Below, piece by piece: positions 56,264-64,000 of a stretch of DNA of 64,000 bases (position 1 is its first letter; each line of letters starts with the position of its first letter). Position numbers and translations under genes: made by a program. Source of the stretch: Amycolatopsis sp. NBC_01488 (GTDB taxonomy: Bacteria; Actinomycetota; Actinomycetes; Mycobacteriales; Pseudonocardiaceae); NCBI RefSeq assembly GCF_036227105.1, contig NZ_CP109434.1:1740001-1804000 (forward strand), written 5' to 3'. A model generated the notes under the pieces. It ran no database searches. It worked only from the letters and a program-made list of their open reading frames with translations, and was not told where the DNA came from.

Positions 56264-57367
56264 TCAGCGGAACGTGGCCAGCATCCCGGCCACCGCCGCG
56301 GGCCAGGTGAACTCCTCCGCCCTCGCTCGCGCCGCGGCGCGCCGGGCCTCCTCCGGGCTGTCCAGGAGGTTCGTCACCGCCGTGGCGAACGCGGGCGCGT
56401 GGTCGTCCACCGCCGCGCCGCAGCCGGGGCGCACGATTTCCCGCAGCGCCGACGACGCCGACACCACCACCGGCGTCCCCGACGCCAGCGCCTCCAACGC
56501 CGCGAGCCCGAACGTCTCGTGGGGGCCGGGCGCCAGGGAGACGTCCGCGCTGGCCAGCAGCCGCGCGACGTCGCCGCGGCCGGACAGGAACCCCAGGAAC
56601 GTCACCGGCAGGCCCCGCGCGCGGCGCTCCAGGGCCCGGCGGCGCGGCCCGTCGCCGGCCACCACCAGCCGGACCCGCGCGCCTGCCTCGGTCAGCTCCG
56701 CGACCGTGTCCACGCTGCGCTCCACGTGCTTCTCCGGCGAAAGCCGTCCACAGTGGACGAGCAGGGCGTCCGCTCCCCCGGCGAGGTCGGTGCGCCAGCC
56801 GTCGTCGCGCATGGTGGGCCGGAACGTCGCGAGGTCGACGCCGAGCGGCACCCGGCGGACGTTCGGCGCGGCGATCCGGTCGAACTCGGCGCGCGCGAAC
56901 GCCGTCGTGCAGACGACCGTGTCGTAGCTCGCGGCCATCCGCCGGTTGGCGGCGTCGGCGACACGGCGCGCCACCGGCTCGGGCAGCAGGAACTGCTCCA
57001 GCAGCCGGTCGAGGCGCTCGTGGGAGATGACCGTGCTCGGGACGCCGTGCCGCCGCGCCCAGCCACCCATCCCCCGCAGCGTCAACCGGTCCGACACCTC
57101 CAGCCGGTCCGGTTCGAGTCTTCGCAGGACCGCGCGGACGCGGTGCGGGTCGACGGCGCGGTAGCCGCCGGTGCCCGGGATCTTCGGCGCCGGCAGCGAG
57201 AACCGGCGCACGCCGGTCGGCAGCACCTCGTCGGCGTAGCGCGTGCCGGGCACCACGAGCGTCACCTCGTGGCCGCTCGCGACGTACCCGGCGCCGAGGT
57301 GGTGCAGCGCCGTGCGGAGCCCGCCCGAACGCGGCCCGTAGAAGTTCGCGAGCTGGACGATGTGCAT
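56264..57367 (-). CDS. GT4-type glycosyltransferase (phosphatidylinositol mannosyltransferase-like)
   Basis: A 367-residue GT-B protein. The N-terminal half has the family's MHIVQLANFYGPRSGGLRTAL; the C-terminal half has HCGRLSPEKHVERSV and the E-x7-E motif ETFGLAALE. It lies 1 nt after the MgtA-like gene and is clearly a paralogue of it. Both probably transfer mannose or glucose to membrane lipids. The acceptor is not visible. Confidence 0.85.
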   Translation of the reverse strand: MHIVQLANFYGPRSGGLRTALHHLGAGYVASGHEVTLVVPGTRYADEVLPTGVRRFSLPAPKIPGTGGYRAVDPHRVRAVLRRLEPDRLEVSDRLTLRGMGGWARRHGVPSTVISHERLDRLLEQFLLPEPVARRVADAANRRMAASYDTVVCTTAFARAEFDRIAAPNVRRVPLGVDLATFRPTMRDDGWRTDLAGGADALLVHCGRLSPEKHVERSVDTVAELTEAGARVRLVVAGDGPRRRALERRARGLPVTFLGFLSGRGDVARLLASADVSLAPGPHETFGLAALEALASGTPVVVSASSALREIVRPGCGAAVDDHAPAFATAVTNLLDSPEEARRAAARARAEEFTWPAAVAGMLATFR

Positions 57368-57368
57368 G

Positions 57369-58487
57369 TCAGGCCGCGCGGGCGGCCCGGCCCTGCACGG
57401 CTTCGTAGTGCCCCATCAGCTCGCGGCAGACCGCGGGCCAGGTGCGGCCCAGCACGACCTTGCGCGCCTTCTCGCCGAGCCGCGCCCGCAGCGCGGGGTC
57501 GCGCAGGGCGTCGACCTTCTCGACGAGCGCCGGGCCGAACTGCGCGCGGTCGGCGGGCAGCAGGTAGCCGGTGCGGCCGGGCAGGACGAGGTCCTTGGGG
57601 CCGCCCGCGGCCGGCGCGAGCACCGGCAGCCCGGAGGCCATCGCCTCCTGCACCGCCTGGCAGAACGTCTCGTGCGGGCCGGTGTGGACGAAGACGTCGA
57701 AGCTCGCGTACGCCTTCGACAGTTCTTCGCCGTACTTCGCGCCGAGGAAGGCGGCGCCGGGCAGCTGCTCCCTGAGGTTTTCGAGTTCGGGCCCGTCGCC
57801 GACGACGACCACGCGGACTCCCGGCATGCCGGCGAGCGCGGCCAGCCGGTCGACCTCCTTCTCGGGCGCCAGCCGCCCGACGAACCCGACGAGCAGCTCG
57901 CCGTCCGGCGCCAGCTCGGCCCGCAGCGCCGCGTCGGCGTGGTCCGGGGAGAACCGTTCGATGTCGACGCCCCGCGCCCAGCGGTGCACGCGCGGGACGC
58001 CGTGCAGCTCCAGCTGCTCGACCGAGTCGCTGGACGGCGCGAGCGTCCGGTCGGCCCGCGAGTGCAGCCGACGCACCCAGCGCCACGCGGCCCGCGCGCC
58101 GATGCCGAAGCCGTACGCGGCGGCGAAGCCGGCGATGTCGGTCTGGTAGACGGCGATGGACGGCACTCTCAGGCGCCGCGCCGCGGCCAGCCCGCGCGCG
58201 CCGACCACGAACGGCGAGGCCAGGTGGACGACGTCCGGGCCGAACGCGGCGAGCGCGTTGAGCACCGTGCGCGTCGGGACGCCGATCGGCAGGGAGTTGA
58301 CCCCGGGGAAGTCCAGCGCGGGGATCCGGACGACCGGGGCGCCGCGGTAGGAGTCCGGGCCGGGCCCGGGGGCGATGATCAGCACGTCGTGGGCGCGTTC
58401 GCGCAGGTGCTCGACGACCCGCAGGACGGAGTTGGTCACGCCGTTCACCTGGGGCAGGAAACTTTCGGTGACTATGGCGACTCGCAC
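57369..58487 (-). CDS. mgtA: GT4-type glycosyltransferase, MgtA-like
   Basis: A 372-residue GT-B enzyme. Family signs are [50 protein letters not shown] and the E-x7-E motif ETFCQAVQE. Position next to menG, menD and a DUF3592 gene matches the mycobacterial MgtA (a mannosyltransferase acting on a glucuronosyl diacylglycerol), so that name is proposed from synteny and motifs. The substrate needs testing. GTG start; the gene is divergent from the inositol-monophosphatase family gene across 129 bases. Confidence 0.82.
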   Translation of the reverse strand: MRVAIVTESFLPQVNGVTNSVLRVVEHLRERAHDVLIIAPGPGPDSYRGAPVVRIPALDFPGVNSLPIGVPTRTVLNALAAFGPDVVHLASPFVVGARGLAAARRLRVPSIAVYQTDIAGFAAAYGFGIGARAAWRWVRRLHSRADRTLAPSSDSVEQLELHGVPRVHRWARGVDIERFSPDHADAALRAELAPDGELLVGFVGRLAPEKEVDRLAALAGMPGVRVVVVGDGPELENLREQLPGAAFLGAKYGEELSKAYASFDVFVHTGPHETFCQAVQEAMASGLPVLAPAAGGPKDLVLPGRTGYLLPADRAQFGPALVEKVDALRDPALRARLGEKARKVVLGRTWPAVCRELMGHYEAVQGRAARAA

Positions 58488-58616
58488 GTCTTGGACGATC
58501 GCACCCGATCCTGGCGACCGCGTGACACGGCGGCCAACGGCGCCGGAACAGATCGGCTACGACATGTCATCTCAAGGTCGTGTCCCGGAAACCAGCGGGG
58601 CCCAGACTAAGCAGGC

Positions 58617-59453
58617 ATGACCCTCTTGTCCTCCCGGCCGCCGCGGCCCGTCGAGCCCGGCCTGCTGTCGAGGGCGCTCGAAGTGGCCGGGCGGCTGGCC
58701 AACGACGCCACCGACGTGATCACCGCGACCGCCGGCCGCGGCGCCCACCCGGCCACCCTGGATTCGCCGTTCGACTGGGTCACCGACACCGACCGGATCC
58801 TGGAGCGCCACACCCGGCGCGTCCTGACGGCGGAGTTCCCGGGCATCCCGGTGGTGGGCCACGAGTTCGGCGCCGACCACGGCGCGGACGTCGCCGAGTA
58901 CCGCTGGGTGGTCGACTCGGTCGACGGCACGGCGAACTACGTGGCTGGCGTGCCGTGGTGCGCGTACAGCCTGGCCCTGGTCGACGCGGCGGGACCGGTG
59001 GTGGGCGTGGTGGCGGACCCGTACCGGGCCCAGATCTACGCGGCCGCGCGCGGACGAGGGGCCCGCGCGAACGGCAAGCCGGTCCGGCTGACGGACCGCT
59101 GCGTGACGGCGGGTGCTTTGGTGTGCACGGAGTTCGCCCGCCGCGGGCCATGGCCGGGAATGGGCGGCTTCATCGAGCGAGCCGCGGCGGCGCACGCCGG
59201 GGTGCGGGTGCTGGGCTCGGCGGCGTTGTCGATCGCCCAGGTGGCGCTGGGCCACGCGGCGGCGGCGGTGCTGCACAGCTACCACGAATGGGACGTCGCT
59301 GGGTCGGTCGCGATGGCGATCGAGGCGGGGGCGGTGGTGCTGGACCGGCACGGGGAGGACACGGCGTTGCCTACCGACGGCCTGCTGGTCGCGGCGCCGG
59401 GGGTGGCGGATGAAGTGCTGGGGTGGTGGCAGGAGACGGCCCACGCGGGCTAA
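58617..59453 (+). CDS. inositol monophosphatase family protein
   Basis: A 278-residue metal-dependent phosphatase fold. Visible are DWVTDTD (53-59), the metal ligand Glu83 (GHEFG), DSVDGTANY (100-108, Ser replacing the usual Pro of DPxDGT) and EWDVAGS with Asp226. Substrates in the family include inositol phosphate, fructose bisphosphate and histidinol phosphate. The exact one cannot be read. It is monocistronic by appearance, with the GNAT remnant just downstream. Confidence 0.85.
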   Translation: MTLLSSRPPRPVEPGLLSRALEVAGRLANDATDVITATAGRGAHPATLDSPFDWVTDTDRILERHTRRVLTAEFPGIPVVGHEFGADHGADVAEYRWVVDSVDGTANYVAGVPWCAYSLALVDAAGPVVGVVADPYRAQIYAAARGRGARANGKPVRLTDRCVTAGALVCTEFARRGPWPGMGGFIERAAAAHAGVRVLGSAALSIAQVALGHAAAAVLHSYHEWDVAGSVAMAIEAGAVVLDRHGEDTALPTDGLLVAAPGVADEVLGWWQETAHAG

Positions 59454-59483
59454 TCGGGGTGCGGGCGCGGTGAGGATCGGGGC

Positions 59484-59692
59484 ATGCCCACGCTGCGCAC
59501 GCCTCGGCTCACGCTCGTGCCCCGGCCGACGAACACCTCGAAATGGACTCCGACCCCGAGGTGATGCGCTACCTCACCGGCCGGGCTCACGTTCGCGCGG
59601 GCGTTCACCTCGACCGCGGACTACGACGATCCCGTCGAAGGTGCCGAGCGGGGAGAGGTCGAGTACGAGATCACGCGGCGGACGTGGCTGGG
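59484..59692 (+). pseudogene. decayed GNAT-family acetyltransferase gene
   Basis: An ATG at 59484 opens MPTLRTPRLTLVPR, a standard GNAT beginning. The frame then shifts: ADEHLEMDSDPEVMRYLTGRA continues in another frame (59526-59588). After that only a C-terminal piece remains, FARAFTSTADYDD followed by GEVEYEITRRTW, in a third register (59590-59692). The central acetyl-CoA-binding part, about 100 residues, is missing. The remnant overlaps the 3' end of the DUF3592 gene on the other strand. Confidence 0.65.
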
Positions 59693-60120
59693 ACCGCAGC
59701 GCGCTTGTTCACGCGCCGGATCCACCACAGCACCGGCCCCGCCACCAGCCACGTGAAGAACACGAAACTCCCCAGCGGCAGCAGCGTCAGCGCCGCCGAC
59801 CGGCCGGCCACCCGGGCCAGCTCCGGGTCGGACGCGTCGTACTCGATGCGGACCAGCTGGCCCGCCGCCAGGCCGTCCGGGTACAGCACCCCGTTCGCCG
59901 GGCTGTGGACGATGCCGTCCGGGGTTTCGAAGTGGATGATCGTGCGGTCGAACGCCACCGAGTCGACCGTCGCGTTGGCCGTGCCCATCTGGGACGTGAT
60001 CGCGCCGTCGTTGCGGATCGCCGCGAACACGAGGCACACGCACATCACGGTGAGGAGCGAGGCGACGCCGAGGGTGATCCACCACCCGACGCGCCTCACC
60101 CGCTCACCTCTCGTGCTCAC
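59671..60120 (-). CDS. DUF3592 family membrane protein
   Basis: A 149-residue protein with two membrane helices (WWITLGVASLLTVMCVCLVFAA, and LLPLGSFVFFTWLVAGPVLWW) flanking an extracytoplasmic beta-barrel-like domain with the DUF3592 pattern GTANATVDSVAFDR and VLYPDGLAAGQLVRIEYDASDPELAR. The equivalent sits beside menD and mgtA in mycobacteria. GTG 60120 is taken; GTG 60099, with GAGAGGTGA about 5 nt upstream, may be the true start. Function unknown. Confidence 0.78.
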   Translation of the reverse strand: MSTRGERVRRVGWWITLGVASLLTVMCVCLVFAAIRNDGAITSQMGTANATVDSVAFDRTIIHFETPDGIVHSPANGVLYPDGLAAGQLVRIEYDASDPELARVAGRSAALTLLPLGSFVFFTWLVAGPVLWWIRRVNKRAAVPATSAA

Positions 60121-60142
60121 GCCGCGAGCGTAGCGGTCTCGC

Positions 60143-61654
60143 TCAGTGCGCGTGTTCGGCGGCGAGATTCCGGTGGTTCGCCTGGATCTGGTCGTACGAC
60201 TGCGGCTTCACGGACGCCGTACGCGCCGCGAAAGCGGCAGCGCCGTTCGGGCCGACCGCCGGCTTGCCCGCCGTGTACAGCCAGGTCTGGAACAGGTCGT
60301 GCAGCGGCTTGCCCGAGATCTTCTCCGCCAGCGCGATGAAGTCCAGGATCCGCCCGTTCGACCCGCCCCGCTGGGCCTGCCAGCCCTGCAGGATCTTGAA
60401 GAACGCGTCGTCGCCGACCGCCGTCCGCAGCGCCTGCAGCGTCAGCGCGCCGCGGTCGTACACGGCGTTGTCGAACTGGTTGTCCGCGCCCGGGTCGGCC
60501 GGGACGAGCTTCCACAGGTCGCCGTCGGCCGGGTTCGAGTCGTACGTGTACTGGGCCAGCTCGGCGACCGTGCCCTCGCCCTCGTGCTCCGACCACAGCC
60601 ACTCGGCGTAGGACGCGAAGCCCTCGTTCAGCCAGATGTCGCTCCAGCGGCCGAGCGAGACGTTGTCGCCGAACCACTGGTGGGCGTTCTCGTGCGCGAT
60701 CAGCGTCGTGTTGGAGCCCGCGCGGAAGTTCCGGACGCCGTACGTCGGCCGGGTCTGGTTCTCCAGCGAGAACGTGATGCCGCTGGTCACGACGCCGCCC
60801 TCGGCCTCGAACGGGTACGGCCCGAACTGCGTCGCCAGGAACGCGTCGATCTCCGGCGTCCGCTCGACGCTGGCCTTCGCCGCGTACAGCGAGTCGCCGA
60901 GGTCCGACCCGTACGCCGTGATGAACGGCTTGCCGTCCGGGGTGGTCGACTGGTCCAGCTCGTACTTGCCGACGATGAACGACGTCAGGTAGGTCGCCTG
61001 CGGCTTGGTGCTGCGCCACTGCCAGCGGGTCCAGCCGGCGCGGCTCTTCGTCGTGCGCACCAGGGTGCCGTTGGTGACGGCAACGTTGTCATCCGGCGCC
61101 TCGATGGAGACGTCGTAGGTCGCCTTGTCGGTCGGGTGGTCGTTGGCCGGGAACCACCAGGCGGAGCTCTGCGGCTCGTCGACGCCGAGCGCACCGAAGG
61201 AGCCCTTTTTCCAGGCGTTGAGGCCGTCGACGGTCTCGGTCGACGGCGTGTCCGAGTAGGCGACGACGACGGTCGCGGTCTGGCCCTTGAGCAGCGGCTG
61301 CGCCGGGGTGACGACGAGCTCGCCGTTGCCGGTCTGGTTCGTGAACTGCGCCGGCCGGTTGTTCACCAGCACGCTCGACGCCTTGAGCGCGAAGTCCAGG
61401 TCGAACCGCGAAAGGTCCTGCGTGGCGGTGAGCAGCAGCGTCGTCGTGCCCGCGAGCACGTCGGTCGCCGGCTGGTAGGTCAGCCGGATGTCGTAGTGCA
61501 GCACGTCCGTGCCGCCGTTGCCGGCGTTCGGGTAGTACGGGTCACCGACACCGGGCGCGCCGGGCGCCGGGGCCGCACTGGCGGTACCCACGAGCAGCAC
61601 CGAGGCGACCCCGGCCGCGAGCGCGGCGAGGCCGGTGCGAGTTCTTGCACGCAT
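60143..61654 (-). CDS. secreted M1 family metallopeptidase
   Basis: A 503-residue exported aminopeptidase-like protein. Signal peptide with an ASA cleavage site near residue 27. The gluzincin zinc site is HENAH (321-325) with the third ligand Glu344 in WLNEGFASY, the exact 18-residue spacing of M1. The substrate-recognition GxMEN motif reads FSLEN, with Leu for Met. It lacks the C-terminal helical domains of large M1 enzymes. GGAGG precedes the ATG. Confidence 0.88.
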   Translation of the reverse strand: MRARTRTGLAALAAGVASVLLVGTASAAPAPGAPGVGDPYYPNAGNGGTDVLHYDIRLTYQPATDVLAGTTTLLLTATQDLSRFDLDFALKASSVLVNNRPAQFTNQTGNGELVVTPAQPLLKGQTATVVVAYSDTPSTETVDGLNAWKKGSFGALGVDEPQSSAWWFPANDHPTDKATYDVSIEAPDDNVAVTNGTLVRTTKSRAGWTRWQWRSTKPQATYLTSFIVGKYELDQSTTPDGKPFITAYGSDLGDSLYAAKASVERTPEIDAFLATQFGPYPFEAEGGVVTSGITFSLENQTRPTYGVRNFRAGSNTTLIAHENAHQWFGDNVSLGRWSDIWLNEGFASYAEWLWSEHEGEGTVAELAQYTYDSNPADGDLWKLVPADPGADNQFDNAVYDRGALTLQALRTAVGDDAFFKILQGWQAQRGGSNGRILDFIALAEKISGKPLHDLFQTWLYTAGKPAVGPNGAAAFAARTASVKPQSYDQIQANHRNLAAEHAH

Positions 61655-61759
61655 TCGAATCCCTCCAACGGGTGAGGATCAGCGCGCTCGAACGTAGCCA
61701 GCCAAGGAGGGCCCAGGTACAGCCAAAGGAAGGTTCTTGCCTACTGGGAGCAAGATCGG

Positions 61760-61781
61760 AAACCGCTTGACGCGGCGGTTT
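61760..61781 (-). terminator. terminator of menD
   Basis: Arms AAACCGC (61760-61766) and GCGGTTT (61775-61781) around an 8-nt loop, beginning 7 nt after the menD stop. The downstream - strand is moderately T-rich (TTTCCGATCTT). Confidence 0.6.
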
Positions 61782-61788
61782 GCCCCGG

Positions 61789-63465
61789 TCAGGCGGCCGA
61801 AACCGCGCTGGACACCGCCGCCCGCAGGCGGCCGTGCAGGTCGCGGTGCCGCGAGCGGTCCACCCGCACCTCGACGACCCGCAGCCCCGGCGCCGGCCGC
61901 AACGCCGCGCGGAACTCCGTCAGCGTCTCGGCCACCACGTGCGGCACCCGGTACCCCGCGCACAACGCGCCCAGATCGGCCCCGTGCGGCGTCCCGAACA
62001 CGCGCTCGAAGCTCGCCGAGTGCTCCGGGGCGCCCTGCTCCAGCAGGGAAAAGATCCCGCCGCCGTCGTCGTTGCAGACCACGATGGTCAGGTCCGGGCG
62101 CTGCTCCGCCGGGCCCGTCAGCAGGCCCGACGCGTCGTGCAGGAACGTCAGGTCGCCCAGGAGCGCGTAGGACGGGCCGCGGTGGACGTACGCCGCGCCG
62201 ATCGCCGTCGAGACCGTTCCGTCGATGCCCGCGACCCCGCGGTTGCGGTGGACCAGGACGTCCGGGCGCAGCCGGCCGGCCAGCGCCACGTCGCGCGTCG
62301 GGTTGGACGAGCCGACCACCAGCAGCGAGTCCGCCGGCAGCGCGTCCACCAGCTCGGACGCCAGGCGCAGCCCCGACGGCCACGGCTCTGCGTCCAGCAC
62401 CGCCGTGACCGCTGACGACGCCGCCGCGTCGGCGCGGCGCCAGCTCGCCAGCCACTCCGGGTCGGCCGGCTTCGTCGGCTCGTCGAACCACTGCCCGACC
62501 TGCCGGACGTTGTGCGCGGGCGCCGGCCAGTCCGAGTCCGGGCGCACCAGCAGGACCTCGACCGACGGGTCCGAAATGACCTTCTGGATCTGCCGGAACA
62601 CCGTTGGCCGGCCGAGGCACAGCACCTGCTCCGGCTTGTGCTTGGCGATGAACTCCTCGACGCCCAGCAGCCACGCGCCGGACGAGATCGCCGTGCCGCC
62701 GGACAGCCCCAGTCCGCCTGTCTCCGACACCACCGGCCAGCCGTGCTGCTCGGCCCACTCGCTGGCCGCCTGGACGCCGGTGTCGCACGCGATCACCAGG
62801 CCGTGCCGCGCCGAAGGCACCACGAACGAGGGCAATGCGCCGAAGTCCGGCAGCTCGGTCCAGCGGGAACCGTCGGGCCGGCCGTCCAGCGACTCGTACC
62901 ACTCGCCGTCATCGTCGAGGTCCGGGACGAGCGGCTCGCGGAACGGGATGTTCAGGTGCACCGGCCCGCAGCGCCACTCGCCGTACGCGGCGTTCCACGC
63001 CCGGCAGATCTGGCTGCGCCAGTACGAGTTCTGGCCGGCCCGCCGCTCGGCGACGGCCAGCTCGTCGAAGTAGCGGGCGGCGTCGCCGTAGAGCTGGTGC
63101 TGGTCGATGACCTGGGACGCCCCCGCCGCGCGCAGCTCCGGCGGCCGGTCGGCGGTCAGGACGATCAGCGGGACGCCGGCGCGGTCGGCCTCCAGCACCG
63201 CCGGGTGGAAGTTGGCGGCCGCGGTGCCGGACGTGCAGAGCACGGCCACCGGCCGGCCGGTGCGGGCGGCGATGCCGAGGGCGAGGAACGCGGCCCCGCG
63301 CTCGTCGATGCGGACGTGGAGCTGGAGCTTCCCGGCCGCCGCCGCGTCATACAGCGCGATCGACAGCGGCGCGTTGCGGGAGCCCGGGCAGAGGACGACG
63401 TGCGAGACGGTGTTGCGGACGAGTTCGTCGACGATGACCCTGGCCTGCGCGGTGGAAGGGTTCAC
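61789..63465 (-). CDS. menD: 2-succinyl-5-enolpyruvyl-6-hydroxy-3-cyclohexene-1-carboxylate synthase
   Basis: A 558-residue ThDP enzyme. Visible are VVLCPGSRNAPLSIALYD, the conserved glutamate in RIDERGAAFLALGIA, TSGTAAANFHPAVLEA and the ThDP-magnesium segment LLGDLTFLHDASGLL ... NDDGGGIFSLLEQG. It adds a succinyl-semialdehyde unit from 2-oxoglutarate to isochorismate, the first committed step of menaquinone synthesis. GTG 63465 is chosen because GGAG lies 7 nt upstream; the open frame continues to 63993 without such a site. It is divergent from menB across 51 bases. Confidence 0.92.
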   Translation of the reverse strand: MNPSTAQARVIVDELVRNTVSHVVLCPGSRNAPLSIALYDAAAAGKLQLHVRIDERGAAFLALGIAARTGRPVAVLCTSGTAAANFHPAVLEADRAGVPLIVLTADRPPELRAAGASQVIDQHQLYGDAARYFDELAVAERRAGQNSYWRSQICRAWNAAYGEWRCGPVHLNIPFREPLVPDLDDDGEWYESLDGRPDGSRWTELPDFGALPSFVVPSARHGLVIACDTGVQAASEWAEQHGWPVVSETGGLGLSGGTAISSGAWLLGVEEFIAKHKPEQVLCLGRPTVFRQIQKVISDPSVEVLLVRPDSDWPAPAHNVRQVGQWFDEPTKPADPEWLASWRRADAAASSAVTAVLDAEPWPSGLRLASELVDALPADSLLVVGSSNPTRDVALAGRLRPDVLVHRNRGVAGIDGTVSTAIGAAYVHRGPSYALLGDLTFLHDASGLLTGPAEQRPDLTIVVCNDDGGGIFSLLEQGAPEHSASFERVFGTPHGADLGALCAGYRVPHVVAETLTEFRAALRPAPGLRVVEVRVDRSRHRDLHGRLRAAVSSAVSAA

Positions 63466-63503
63466 CGGCAGGCTCCGTCGCGATCTGAAGTGTCCACAGG
63501 TTC

Positions 63504-63509
63504 TATTCT
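63504..63509 (+). promoter_or_regulatory. candidate -10 of a leaderless menB transcript
   Basis: TATTCT fits TANNNT and ends 7 nt before the GTG at 63517, with no ribosome site between. That spacing would put transcription start at the GTG. The -35 is not clear. Confidence 0.4.
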
Positions 63510-63516
63510 CCCAAAC

Positions 63517-64000
63517 GTGGATGACGCCCGAGTTTCCGAGCTGTTCGACCCCGCCGCGTGGACCGAGGTCGAAGGTTTCGCCTTCACCGACATCACCTAC
63601 CACCGTTCCGCCGAGAGCCGCGGCGGCAAACGCGTGGTGCGCATCGCGTTCGACCGTCCGGAGGTCCGCAACGCCTTCCGGCCGCACACCGTCGACGAGC
63701 TCTACCGGGCGCTGGACCACGCCCGGATGAGCTCGGACGTCGGCTGCGTCCTGCTCACCGGCAACGGCCCCTCGCCCAAGGACGGCGGGTGGGCGTTCTG
63801 CTCCGGTGGTGACCAGCGTATTCGCGGACGTTCCGGGTATCAGTACGCGAGCGGCGAGACCTCCGACACGGTGGACCCCGCGCGGGCCGGCCGGCTGCAC
63901 ATCCTCGAGGTCCAGCGGCTGATCCGGTTCCTGCCGAAACCGGTGATCGCGGTCGTGCCGGGCTGGGCCGCGGGCGGCGGGCACTCCCTGCACGTGGTGT
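63517..64000 (+). CDS. menB: 1,4-dihydroxy-2-naphthoyl-CoA synthase, 5' part
   Basis: The first 161 codons of a crotonase-family enzyme, cut by the window end. Visible are the N-terminal TEVEGFAFTDITYHRS, VRIAFDRPEVRNAFRPHT, the MenB-specific oxyanion segment AFCSGGDQRIRGRSGYQY and VIAVVPGWAAGGGHSLHV. It closes the second ring of the naphthoquinone in menaquinone synthesis. The GTG start is preferred because the frame downstream is complete and a -10 lies 7 nt before it. Confidence 0.9.
   Translation, partial: MDDARVSELFDPAAWTEVEGFAFTDITYHRSAESRGGKRVVRIAFDRPEVRNAFRPHTVDELYRALDHARMSSDVGCVLLTGNGPSPKDGGWAFCSGGDQRIRGRSGYQYASGETSDTVDPARAGRLHILEVQRLIRFLPKPVIAVVPGWAAGGGHSLHVV

Overview
The window is about 70 % GC with dense, GTG/ATG-started genes. 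It suggests an actinobacterium of the Pseudonocardiales, Amycolatopsis-like in gene content. Supporting signs are a mycothiol-dependent isomerase-family protein, a menaquinone gene set arranged much as in mycobacteria, a complete nuoA-N operon behind Rex-type operators, and a small type VII secretion (ESX) substrate module with EspG. The genus is an inference, not something the sequence states.

Region 1 (1-23010) is a surface or exopolysaccharide locus. A short + strand operon holds a pyruvyl transferase, an RmlC-like epimerase and a class III aminotransferase, followed by a secreted parallel beta-helix protein. A long, mostly overlapping - strand operon runs from 20418 down to 6516: two Wzz-type copolymerases, an AsnB-type amidotransferase, a fused two-domain oxidoreductase, a heparinase II/III family lyase, a beta-helix lipoprotein paralogous to the secreted one, a Wzy/ligase-like membrane protein, a glycosyltransferase and a PAP2 phosphatase. 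Just upstream lie a nucleotide-sugar dehydrogenase with an AlgD-like signature and another glycosyltransferase. Together they point to a uronate-containing, possibly amidated and pyruvylated polymer. Its initiating transferase and flippase are not in view.

Region 2 (23195-31540) is mixed. It has a small helix-hairpin-helix protein, a GH75 chitosanase with a palindromic operator and a terminator, a polysaccharide deacetylase, a dimethylargininase-type hydrolase divergent from an Lrp/AsnC regulator, an enoyl-CoA hydratase, the korAB 2-oxoacid:ferredoxin oxidoreductase with a strong terminator, and a VOC protein whose promoter spacer contains an 18-bp perfect palindrome.

Region 3 (31552-37986) has an ArfC-like sunset-domain membrane protein, a polyprenyl diphosphate synthase, a secreted protein, and the ESX-associated module (helical substrate-like protein, DUF3558 lipoprotein, PPE-like protein, EspG).

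Region 4 (38000-54253) is the complete 14-gene complex I operon on the - strand. Two Rex-like operators lie 32 bp apart in the 445-base region upstream of nuoA.

Region 5 (54254-64000) is the menaquinone neighbourhood: menJ-like reductase, menG/ubiE, two GT4 glycosyltransferases (one MgtA-like), an inositol-monophosphatase family protein, a decayed GNAT gene, a DUF3592 protein, a secreted M1 peptidase, menD, and the start of menB, which runs off the end. The prenyl synthase, menaquinone genes and complex I form one respiratory theme: menaquinone is built here and reduced by the Nuo complex.
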